Of a DNA stretch of 64,000 nucleotides, positions 17,058-27,948 are shown one piece after another. Source of the stretch: Pseudarthrobacter sp. fls2-241-R2A-127 (GTDB taxonomy: Bacteria; Actinomycetota; Actinomycetes; Actinomycetales; Micrococcaceae). The position numbers were made by a program, and so were the translations under genes. The stretch spans positions 1 to 64,000 of the forward strand of contig NZ_JARVSF010000011.1 in the NCBI RefSeq assembly GCF_030209355.1. Direction: 5' to 3'. Numbering within the stretch: the first letter of the stretch is position 1; every line of letters begins with the position of its first letter. The notes under the pieces were generated by a model. The model ran no database searches. It was given only the letters and a program-made list of their open reading frames with translations, and had not been told where the DNA came from.

Positions 17058-17712
17058 TGATTTTCGGGTCCTGATCGTGGACGACGACTTCCATGTGGCC
17101 AAGCTGCATGCAGCCTACGTGGACTCGGTGGCCGGGTTCCTGGCCCTGGCACCGGTTGGCACGGCGTCGCTCGCCCTGCAGGCTATCCACAGCCTGCGGC
17201 CTGACCTGGTGCTTTTGGACGTGTACCTTCCGGACGCATCGGGTCTGGACCTGCTGCAGCAGCTGGATGTGGACACGGTCATCCTCAGCGCCGCTTCCGA
17301 TCCTGCGTCGGTCCGGGCGGCGTTCCGCCGGGGCGCTTTGGGGTACCTGCTCAAGCCCTTCACGGCTGAGTCGTTGTCCCAGCAGCTTCGCTCCTATGCC
17401 AGGTACCGGCGCCTCCTGGGGCAGGCCGGGGCCCTTGACCAGGAGGCAGTGGAGCGCGCAAAACGTTCGCTGATCCCGGGGGACGTCACGTCGTCGTCGA
17501 AACCCCGCTCGGCGACCGAGGCGGCCGTGCTGGAATCACTGGCGCCGGGCGAGCAATATTCCGCTGCCGAGGTGGCAGCCCGGGTGGGAGTCTCCCGCGC
17601 CACCGCGCAGCGCTACCTGTCCTCACTGGCCGACGACGGCGCGGTGGACATCCAGCTGCGCTACGGCACCACCGGCAGGCCGGAACACCGCTACGGCCTG
17701 CCGGTGCGTTAG
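17050..17712 (+). CDS. Response regulator, CitB/DpiA/DcuR family
   Basis: Two-component response regulator of 220 aa. The receiver domain (1-120) has the acidic pair in VDDDF, the phospho-acceptor Asp in VLLDVYLPD (about residue 57), and the Lys in YLLKPF (about 106). The C-terminal output (about 155-215) is a winged HTH (YSAAEVAARVGVSRATAQRYLSSLADDG) as in CitB/DcuR. I used the ATG at 17050, which overlaps the kinase stop by 8 bases; an upstream in-frame start would lie deep in the kinase gene. It likely activates the CitMHS transporter gene. Confidence 0.94.
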   Translation: MADDFRVLIVDDDFHVAKLHAAYVDSVAGFLALAPVGTASLALQAIHSLRPDLVLLDVYLPDASGLDLLQQLDVDTVILSAASDPASVRAAFRRGALGYLLKPFTAESLSQQLRSYARYRRLLGQAGALDQEAVERAKRSLIPGDVTSSSKPRSATEAAVLESLAPGEQYSAAEVAARVGVSRATAQRYLSSLADDGAVDIQLRYGTTGRPEHRYGLPVR

Positions 17713-17721
17713 GGCAGGAAA

Positions 17722-18102
17722 CTACGCGCTCTTCTGGGCGACGAGTTCGATCTCGACCAGCATGTTCGGGTCAAGGAACGGCAGTACGTGCACCAGGGAC
17801 AGGGTAGGGCGGATTTCGCCAAACACTTCGCCGTGGGCCTTGCCTGCTTCCTCCCACTTGCTGATGTCCGTCAGGTACAGCTTGGACTGCACCACGTCCT
17901 CGTAGGCGAAGCCGGCGTCGGCCAGGACCTTGCCGAGTTTCTGCAGGATGTACTGGGTCTGGGTGTAGAAGTCGTCCCCCACGATGCCGTCTTCGCCGCT
18001 GGCGGCGGTGGCCGAGATGTAGAGGGTGTTGTCCACCTGGACGGCGCGGGAGTAACCGAGGGTCTGTTCCCAGACGGAGCCGGTGCCGAAGGTTTTACGC
18101 AT
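17722..18102 (-). CDS. RidA family protein (reactive intermediate deaminase)
   Basis: YjgF/YER057c/UK114 (Rid) family, 126 aa, standard length. The family forms trimers, and RidA itself hydrolyses reactive enamine/imine intermediates from PLP enzymes. Seen here are the N-terminal strand block (VWEQTLGYSRAVQVDNTLYISATA), DVVQSKLYLTDI and the C-terminal LVEIELVA. The Arg that binds the substrate carboxylate in archetypal RidA (about residue 105) is not present in the usual context (RPTLSLVHVLPFLDPNMLVEIE), so it may belong to another Rid subgroup. The ATG at 18102 gives the canonical start. It follows the GNAT gene by 47 bases on the same strand. Confidence 0.88.
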   Translation of the reverse strand: MRKTFGTGSVWEQTLGYSRAVQVDNTLYISATAASGEDGIVGDDFYTQTQYILQKLGKVLADAGFAYEDVVQSKLYLTDISKWEEAGKAHGEVFGEIRPTLSLVHVLPFLDPNMLVEIELVAQKSA

Positions 18103-18149
18103 GGGTGGGCCTTTCAAAGCTGGAATGGGTCGCCACCACTGTAGGGCCG

Positions 18150-18653
18150 CTACAGGTCGCGCCGGTAAACCAGCAGTTTTGTGTCGGTTCCGGGAACGAA
18201 CCAGTCCCGTTCGGGCACCCGGTGGAAGCCCGTCCTGCGGTACAGGCCGTGCGCGCTTTCCCAGTCCTTCCCCGTGGTCAGCGCCACCGCGCGGATGCCC
18301 GGCAAGGTCCTGGCGTAGCCAATGATGGCTTCCACCATGGCGCGGCCGGCACCGCTGCGCTGGACGGCAGGGTCCACCACCAGCATCCGGAATTCCAGTT
18401 CGTCCGGCAGGGCAATGTCCGCGTACGGTTCGCCGGCGAGTGCCAGGGTGACCGAACCGATGACGGTCCCCTCCCGTTCGGCCACCCAGGTGGTGGCCTG
18501 TTCCGCGCGCTCTGCCACATCCATGATCTTGACCATGTACGGGTGGGCGGCGTCGTCGAAATACCCTGCGGCAAGGTAGGAGTCGCCGGTGATGCGGGCG
18601 ACGTCGCTGAAGTCGGCCTCGACGGCGGGACGGATGGTTAGCTGCGGCTGCAC
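18150..18653 (-). CDS. GNAT family N-acetyltransferase
   Basis: Acetyl-CoA-dependent acyltransferase of 167 aa. The acetyl-CoA loop is seen as VVDPAVQRSGAGRAMVEAII (about 95-114), preceded by beta-4 (LEFRMLVVD) and followed by LTTGKDWESAHGLYRRTGFHRV, a typical motif B with the GFY-like end. The substrate is unknown. It is the first gene of a short pair with the RidA gene. Confidence 0.88.
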   Translation of the reverse strand: MQPQLTIRPAVEADFSDVARITGDSYLAAGYFDDAAHPYMVKIMDVAERAEQATTWVAEREGTVIGSVTLALAGEPYADIALPDELEFRMLVVDPAVQRSGAGRAMVEAIIGYARTLPGIRAVALTTGKDWESAHGLYRRTGFHRVPERDWFVPGTDTKLLVYRRDL

Positions 18654-18752
18654 CCGTCAATGCTAGTGGCGGTTGGGGTGCCCGCGCGCCCAAACCGGTC
18701 TTTCCGTGATCGAACTATCAGAACGGGCCGCCTTAAGCGTCACGGCTCCAGC

Positions 18753-21976
<3,224 letters not shown>

Positions 21977-22591
21977 TCAGTGCGAGCGGAGCCGGTTGCA
22001 GTTCCACCAGGTGAAGGCGCCGGCTGCCAAGGCCAACATCACTGTTCCCAGGACGATCGGCAGGAGCGCCGGGCCGCCGGGGCCCTCGCCCCGGGCAGGG
22101 GAAACGGCAGCAAGCTGGGTGGGCGCCGCGGACCGGGTGACCGGGCTGTTCCAGTCCTGCCCGCTGGAGGGACCGGTGGGCGGGCGGTAACCGGCATCAG
22201 CGGATGGGGCTGCGGTTGCGGCGTCGCCGGGGGCTGCCCCCGTATCTCCGGGCACGGCGGGAGCGTCGGCCGGTGGTGCGGTGCTGGCCGGGGGGCCGGC
22301 CGGCTGTTGCGGCTGGACCGGCGCGTCTCCGGCGGGAGGTGCCGGCTGGGTTGGTGCCGGTACGGGGTCCTTGGACTTGCGCGGCCGGCCGTTTTGGCTG
22401 GTGTCCTGGCTGCTCGCCAGAACGGGCAGGCAGAGCAGCCCGCAGGTTTGGGTCCCCGAGGCCTGGGTGGGTGAGGGCTGGGCGGTGGCGGCGGCCGCCG
22501 GACCGGCCGGGAAGATGCCGAAGGCCAGGGCCATGACAGCTGCTGTTGCCGTCGTCGAAACAGTGCGGAGAACCGGTGCGGACGGGGCCAT
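21977..22591 (-). CDS. Exported Pro/Ala-rich protein with C-terminal membrane anchor
   Basis: Unrecognised 204-aa protein. A signal peptide (about 1-36, ending AAAATA) is followed by a short Cys-containing segment (TCGLLCLP, about 49-56), a long Pro/Ala/Gln low-complexity region (70-160), and a C-terminal hydrophobic helix (LLPIVLGTVMLALAAGAFTWW) ending in basic residues. The layout suggests a surface-exposed stalk held in the membrane. It lies beyond the terminator of the large operon (22663-22699), so it probably has its own promoter in the preceding 70 bases. Confidence 0.65.
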   Translation of the reverse strand: MAPSAPVLRTVSTTATAAVMALAFGIFPAGPAAAATAQPSPTQASGTQTCGLLCLPVLASSQDTSQNGRPRKSKDPVPAPTQPAPPAGDAPVQPQQPAGPPASTAPPADAPAVPGDTGAAPGDAATAAPSADAGYRPPTGPSSGQDWNSPVTRSAAPTQLAAVSPARGEGPGGPALLPIVLGTVMLALAAGAFTWWNCNRLRSH

Positions 22592-22662
22592 TGCTACCTT
22601 TCGCTGCGCGCAGTCCCCCCACCGCGGCTTTCTGGTGTCCCCGGTAGTCTTCTACAGCGCCC

Positions 22663-22699
22663 TGCGGGGCCGCAAATCCGCGGCTGTGGCGGCCCCGCA
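22663..22699 (-). terminator. Terminator closing the large kinase/FHA/FN3 operon
   Basis: A perfect 11-bp GC-rich stem (TGCGGGGCCGC / GCGGCCCCGCA) around a 15-base loop that itself holds CCGCGG, starting 14 bases past the stop of the FHA/FtsK gene. It marks the 3' end of the ten-gene minus-strand operon. Confidence 0.75.
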
Positions 22700-22713
22700 A
22701 ATATCCGGGCTGA

Positions 22714-25700
22714 TCAGTCCCGGTTTTCAGGCGGCAGTGCCACCTGGATTTTCCGTGCCTTGCCGCGTCCCACCACGTAGCCGCGGCCGGGAATGAAGTC
22801 GGGGCTGACCCGGCCCAAGGACGTGTTGAGCAGGCTGTCGCCCTCGATGTCCCCCGGGTTGAGCAGCAGTCCCCTTCGGCCGGACTTGAAGGGCTGGGCC
22901 AACTGCCAGGCCGAGGACCAGGTGGAAGACTCGGACTCGCCGATCACCCACTGGTCTGCCTTCAGGGACGCCGTGACCAGCTGCGCGACGCCGGATTCCG
23001 CGATGGTGTCGGTGAACTCGGTGAGGCCTTCGATGAAGATGGCCACCGATCCGGGATTGCCGGTGGAGTGCTCCACCAGGTCCTCCACCACCTCGGCGAG
23101 GTCGTCCGGCCCCACCACGGAGCGGTTCCAGATGGGCAGGGAGGCGACGGCGGAGCGGCGGGAGCCGAGGTAGATCAGCTCGGTGGCGGGGTTGGAGCGG
23201 CGCAGCGCGTAGGCCAGGGTGACCAGCGCAACGGTCCGGCCCGCACCGGGCGGGCCGGCCAACAGCAGCGGGCCGCGCGCCATGACCTCAGCCGGCTGCA
23301 GCGATTCGTCGTCCACGCCGATAACGGGCAGGTCCGGGCTGCCGGCAGGCAGGACGTCCAGGTCCACCTGGTCCGGGAGCCGTTCGATTCCGGGGGCGGT
23401 GTCCAGGCCCTGGCGCTGCATGGCTTCGCTGAGCTTGTGGACTTCGCGGGCCTGCAGCGCGAGGTTCGAGTTGCCGCCCAGGACTGCCAACTGGACTTCG
23501 AGCCCGTCAAGCAGCCCGCGTCCGGGGGGCGAGGTGGCGGTGAGGACGTCCCTGGGCACGTCCAGGGAGATGTAGTCGTCCTCGGAAGACAGGCGCAGGA
23601 CCAGCCTGCGCTGGATCGAGGCCAGCAGGGAGGCGGGCACGGCGTTGGGCCGGTCGCCCGTCACCACCAGGTGGATGCCCAGGGTGCGGCCGTCGGTGGC
23701 CAGCTGGAGGAAGATGTCCCACAGCCCGGAGAGCTTGCTGTGTTCGTACGCGTCGCGGAACGCCGACATGCCGTCCACCAGCACGAAAATCCGTTTTTCG
23801 TCCGGCCGGTTGGCCAGCTTCCGGTATTCGACGATGGTGGACGCCCGGACCTCGGCGAACTGCGCTGCCCGCAGCTCGGCGATGTCCCGCAGGAGCCGCA
23901 GCAGGCGCCCCACGCGTTCGACGTCGTCGCCATTGATGATTTCACCGACGTGCGGAAGCTCCTCGAGCATCCGCAGCCCGGCGGAACCGCAATCGATGCC
24001 GTACACGTGGACCGGCCCGCCGCGCGGAGTGACGGCGGCGGCGATCGCGATGCCCCGCAGTGCGGCCGACTTGCCGGAGCCGCCCGTGCCGTAAATGGCC
24101 ATGTTGCCGTCCCGGTCCGGTTCGTAGAACACGGTGGGCTGGTCCTGGTGGACGGGGTCGTCGGCAACGCCCAGCAGCAGCTGTTCGTCCGTGCGGGGGT
24201 TGGGGAGCTTGGAGAAGTCGTAGGTCTTGGCCAGCTCATCCAGCCACGGCTTGCGCGGCGGCCTGATGTCCAGCGTGTCCGCCGCATGCACGATCGTGGA
24301 CGTCATCCGTGCAATGTCGTTGGGGCCGGCCGGTTCCTGGACGACGGGCTTGTCCGGGGCGGGTGGTTCCCAGCTGGGACCGGACCCGAAAGCCATCTCA
24401 ACGATGTCGATCTGTGGCCGCTGCGGCTTGTCCGTGGTCCAGCCGCCGGCGTACCCGGTCTGGAACCCCTGGATCCGGCCCGGGCCGGTCTTGGCGGCGC
24501 CGCGGCCGGGGATGGCGGGATCGAAATAGGCTGCGTCCGGGACGCCGAGGATGTCGGTGGCGTCCTCCTCGTCGGCCATGCGCAGGGCCACGCGAAGGTT
24601 GGTATTGGCTCGGAGGTTGTCCTTGATGACACCGGCCGGCCGCTGGGTGGCAAGGATGAGGTGCAGGCCCAGGGACCGGCCACGGGCGGCCACGTCCACC
24701 ACGCCGTCCACAAACTCGGGAACCTCGTTGGCCAGGGCGGCGAACTCGTCCACGATGATGATCAGGTACGGCGGCGCGTCCGGGTCCGCTTCCCGTTGCA
24801 GCGCCAGCAGGTCCTTGGCTTTCTTCCGGTTCAACAGTTGTTCCCGGTAGTGGAGTTCGGCGCGCAGGGACGTCAGGGCCCGGCGCACCAGGTGCGGGGA
24901 AAGGTCCGTCACCAGTCCCACCGTGTGCGGCAGGTTGATGCAGTCCGCGAACGCGGCGCCGCCCTTGTAGTCGACGAACAGGAAGCTGACCCGGTCGGGG
25001 CTGTAGGCGGCGGCCATGCCCATCACCCAGGACTGGAGGAACTCGGACTTGCCTGCACCGGTGGTGCCACCCACCAGGGCGTGCGGGCCCTCATTCTTCA
25101 GGTCGAGGTAGAGCGGTTCGATGCCTTTTGAGCCCACGAGGGCGCGGAGGGTGCCGTTGTCCTTGCGGTTTGCCACGGCGGTGGCGTGCACGGAATTGTT
25201 TTCCGTCCAGCGCTCGGCCACGGCCTGCGGGTTGTCCAGGAAATCCTTGCCGATCAGGGTCGCGTAGGAGACGGCCCGCGGCAGGTCGGAGTCGTCGTTC
25301 ACCGGCTTGCCCACATCCACCACAGGAGCCAGCATCCGGGCGAGCTGGGCCGCAAGCTCCGCGTCCACGCTCTCGCAGCTGACGGGGTAGGTGTGCCTGC
25401 CCAGGCGCACCTGTCCGGTGGTGGTGCCGTGGTCGCCGTCCACCACCATGAAGTCCCTGCACGCGGCCGGGAGCGCCTGGATGTCGGTGGCCACCCACAG
25501 GACATGGACGCCGGAATCGGGTCCCTGTTCGGCCAGCCGGGTCAGGCGGCCGCGGTCAACGGGTGCGTCATCCTCCACGATGACCAGGACGGCGGGCAGG
25601 ACGGGCTCTTCCAGGTCGTGCTTGGCGGGGTCGATGCCCGGGCGCAGGTCCGGACCTGACCGCTTGGCCGCGGCTTCGCGGGCATCCACCAGGTCTTCGA

Positions 25701-27159
25701 GCCGGGCCAGCAGCGAGGACCCGCCTGCCGAGCCGGCCGCGAGGTGGTCCCCGCCCAGTGGGCTGTGGCCTGAGCCGACGTGCGGCAGCCATTGCAACCA
25801 GTCCCAGCGTCCGCGCGACTGGGCGGAGGTGATGGCGGTGAGGACAACCTCGGCCGGCGAATGCAGTCCCACCAGTTGCAGGACCATGCCGCGGGCCACA
25901 TCGTCCACCAGCCCGCGGGCACCGGCGATGCCCAGGGCACCGGAGGTCCGCAGCTGGGAGACCACGGGAACGCCTTCGATCTCGCTGAACTGTTTGATGC
26001 AGTCCTGGATTTCGCGGCTGTACTGGACTTCGGTGTCATTGCTGGAGGGTTCCTCGAGCGGGACGCGGGACGGCGCGGTTCCCAGCCCGAAGCGGAGGCC
26101 CAGGAACGAGGAATGCTCCGGGCGGTGGGTCCACAGCAGCGGGCCCAGCTTGTAGATGGCATCCACGGTGTCGCTGACCGACGGCGTTTCCTGCAGCCGG
26201 ACAGCCCGTTCCACCTGCTGGAGTTCTGTCAGGTCCTGCCGGAACGCCGCCATGGACGCCCGGAACTGCTTGAGTTGTTCCTTCTGCTGCTTCCTGGTCC
26301 GCATCTTCTGGTCCACGTAATGGCCCACGATGAACAAGGGCATCATCAGCATGAACACCATGGAGAGCACGTTCTGCGTGACCGCGAAGATCACCGCGCC
26401 CATCATCAGGGGCGCCACCAGCATGATGTAAGGGAAGGGCTGGTCTTCCGGGCGTTTGGGGCCTGCCGGCAGGACGCGCGTGGCCACCTCGAACCGGGGC
26501 ACCACCCGCGGGGAACGGTTGAAGTCCACCAGGGGCGACGTCGGCGCTGCCGCATGGTTGTGGCCCAGCGGCACCACGGTGACAGTCGTGTCCCCCAGCG
26601 TCACTGTGTCGGAGGAGTTCAGGGTTGCGCGCGTGACGGGCAACCCGTCCATCAGCAGGCCGTTGGCGGAGTTCGTGTCCACGATCTCGATGCCCTCCGC
26701 CACGGTGATCCGGGCATGCCTTTTGGAGGTGAGGGGGTCCGTGAGGCGGATGTCGACGTCCCGGTCCCGGCCGATGTAGCTGGTGCCGGTGGGCAGCGAA
26801 AATTCGCGGCCGACGTCGGGCCCTGACAACACGCGCAAGGTGGCGGCGGAAGGTCCGCGGCCGGCACCGGGCTCGTGGAACTGCTCGCTGACCTGGGCAA
26901 GCGATACCACCGAGCCGGGGCGCAGCCCCGATTCAAGCAGGTTGTCCTGGCGGGCCAGGACGTTTCCGCTGATGCCGGCCCCGACGAAGGCTTCGTCGAT
27001 GCGCAGCGAAAGGTTCTCCGGCGGGGGCGTTCCCTTGCGGTCCGGGTCAGCCGCCCACAGCACTGTGGCGATGTCGGCCACGGTGGCCAGGCCGTCCACC
27101 GTGACCGCCAGGTCCTTGGCGTCGGCGGGCTCGCGGCGGAGTGTCAGGCGGATCCTCAT
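22714..27159 (-). CDS. FHA / FtsK-SpoIIIE ATPase, EssC/EccC-like
   Basis: Large membrane-anchored ATPase of 1481 aa resembling EssC/EccC, the motor of type VII secretion. Residues 1-95 are a small beta-grasp-like region. An intact FHA domain lies near 107-200 (IGRDRDVDI, TSKRHARI, NSANGLLMDG). Two membrane helices follow at about 243-285. Three ATPase modules then follow: P-loops at about 696 (GGTTGAGKSEF, with Walker B LIIIVDEFAAL near 805), 1023 (GTGGSGKSA) and 1301 (GPPGAGRT, lysine lost). The multi-ATPase plan with an N-terminal FHA matches EssC more than a DNA translocase. It is the last gene of the operon, overlapping the preceding gene by four bases. No WXG100, EccB, EccD or mycosin gene is in the window, so its substrates are unknown; a secretion role is inferred. 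Confidence 0.88.
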   Translation of the reverse strand: MRIRLTLRREPADAKDLAVTVDGLATVADIATVLWAADPDRKGTPPPENLSLRIDEAFVGAGISGNVLARQDNLLESGLRPGSVVSLAQVSEQFHEPGAGRGPSAATLRVLSGPDVGREFSLPTGTSYIGRDRDVDIRLTDPLTSKRHARITVAEGIEIVDTNSANGLLMDGLPVTRATLNSSDTVTLGDTTVTVVPLGHNHAAAPTSPLVDFNRSPRVVPRFEVATRVLPAGPKRPEDQPFPYIMLVAPLMMGAVIFAVTQNVLSMVFMLMMPLFIVGHYVDQKMRTRKQQKEQLKQFRASMAAFRQDLTELQQVERAVRLQETPSVSDTVDAIYKLGPLLWTHRPEHSSFLGLRFGLGTAPSRVPLEEPSSNDTEVQYSREIQDCIKQFSEIEGVPVVSQLRTSGALGIAGARGLVDDVARGMVLQLVGLHSPAEVVLTAITSAQSRGRWDWLQWLPHVGSGHSPLGGDHLAAGSAGGSSLLARLEDLVDAREAAAKRSGPDLRPGIDPAKHDLEEPVLPAVLVIVEDDAPVDRGRLTRLAEQGPDSGVHVLWVATDIQALPAACRDFMVVDGDHGTTTGQVRLGRHTYPVSCESVDAELAAQLARMLAPVVDVGKPVNDDSDLPRAVSYATLIGKDFLDNPQAVAERWTENNSVHATAVANRKDNGTLRALVGSKGIEPLYLDLKNEGPHALVGGTTGAGKSEFLQSWVMGMAAAYSPDRVSFLFVDYKGGAAFADCINLPHTVGLVTDLSPHLVRRALTSLRAELHYREQLLNRKKAKDLLALQREADPDAPPYLIIIVDEFAALANEVPEFVDGVVDVAARGRSLGLHLILATQRPAGVIKDNLRANTNLRVALRMADEEDATDILGVPDAAYFDPAIPGRGAAKTGPGRIQGFQTGYAGGWTTDKPQRPQIDIVEMAFGSGPSWEPPAPDKPVVQEPAGPNDIARMTSTIVHAADTLDIRPPRKPWLDELAKTYDFSKLPNPRTDEQLLLGVADDPVHQDQPTVFYEPDRDGNMAIYGTGGSGKSAALRGIAIAAAVTPRGGPVHVYGIDCGSAGLRMLEELPHVGEIINGDDVERVGRLLRLLRDIAELRAAQFAEVRASTIVEYRKLANRPDEKRIFVLVDGMSAFRDAYEHSKLSGLWDIFLQLATDGRTLGIHLVVTGDRPNAVPASLLASIQRRLVLRLSSEDDYISLDVPRDVLTATSPPGRGLLDGLEVQLAVLGGNSNLALQAREVHKLSEAMQRQGLDTAPGIERLPDQVDLDVLPAGSPDLPVIGVDDESLQPAEVMARGPLLLAGPPGAGRTVALVTLAYALRRSNPATELIYLGSRRSAVASLPIWNRSVVGPDDLAEVVEDLVEHSTGNPGSVAIFIEGLTEFTDTIAESGVAQLVTASLKADQWVIGESESSTWSSAWQLAQPFKSGRRGLLLNPGDIEGDSLLNTSLGRVSPDFIPGRGYVVGRGKARKIQVALPPENRD

Positions 27160-27860
27160 CCTTCGTCCACGCCCCTCATCTTTTCCAGCAGGTACAGGTC
27201 ATCGGGTGTTACCAAGTGAGTGGTGACGGCGTGCTCCACCAGCCGGGCGCGGCGGTTGGTGGCCAATTTGCCGCCGCCCCCGCGCAGCCCCACGACGCCC
27301 ACCCGGTCCAGCTTGTCGCAGACGTTGTCGAGTTTGCGGTTGAAGCGGGTCAGCGCCCAGCCCAAGGTTTTGGCAGCGGCCGCTGAGGAAGGGATGCTGC
27401 TGAAGCCGGTGCCTTCGCGTCGGAGCACCGGCTCGGCGAGCGCCACGATCAGCGCTTTCTGGGCATCCGTGAAGACCACGGGGCCGATGGTGGTGTCTCC
27501 GCTGCTGGCGCCTTCCCGTGCTTCCTGCCGGAAGGACGGCGTCTTCAGGTGCACGGCGAACTCATAGGTGGTGGGCCCGGCCGTGAAGATGACGTTGGTG
27601 TGGCTGAACACCAGCGGAATCCGGGCGCCGGGTGACAGCCACGCTTGCATGCCGCCGGAAGCGTCAGCGATGGTGGCGGAAAGCATGCTGCCCACATTGC
27701 TGAGCCACCAGATCCCGTCGTAACGGGCCACCTGCAAAAACTGCCGGTGCAGGTACGGATTGTCGTCCACTTCAAGATCGCCCTCGCGGCCGATATTGAA
27801 GATGTCCTCATCCGACGGCTCATACCATTCGCCGCAGAAATCTATTGCTAGATCCCCCAT
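27156..27860 (-). CDS. Small degenerate-FHA protein with helical C-terminus
   Basis: Protein of 234 aa, no named family recognised. The N-terminal half (about 1-108) follows an FHA pattern: FNIGREGDLEVDDNPYLHRQF then WWLSNVGSML. The residues that bind phosphothreonine are altered: the SxxH core reads HRQF, and the TNG motif is absent. The C-terminal half (about 130-234) is helical and basic, ending in a segment suggestive of a winged-helix module (FTDAQKALIVALAEPVL, then RRARLVEHAVTTHLVTPDDLYLL). A GAGGAGG Shine-Dalgarno precedes the ATG. It lies 88 bases after the kinase gene and overlaps the FtsK-like ATPase gene by four bases, so it probably works with that ATPase. Confidence 0.72.
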   Translation of the reverse strand: MGDLAIDFCGEWYEPSDEDIFNIGREGDLEVDDNPYLHRQFLQVARYDGIWWLSNVGSMLSATIADASGGMQAWLSPGARIPLVFSHTNVIFTAGPTTYEFAVHLKTPSFRQEAREGASSGDTTIGPVVFTDAQKALIVALAEPVLRREGTGFSSIPSSAAAAKTLGWALTRFNRKLDNVCDKLDRVGVVGLRGGGGKLATNRRARLVEHAVTTHLVTPDDLYLLEKMRGVDEG

Positions 27861-27948
27861 GATCTGTGCCTCCTCAAGGCAGAAGTGTTGCGGTAAGCGT
27901 CAATGCTGGTGGTGCGGACCTGCCGCCCTGGTGGTGCCGGCAGCCTGC

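Noticed and set aside
22714..27159. Complete type VII secretion locus
   Set aside because: Only the EssC/EccC-like ATPase is here. No WXG100, EccB, EccD, EccE or mycosin gene is visible in the window, so I call it EssC-like only.
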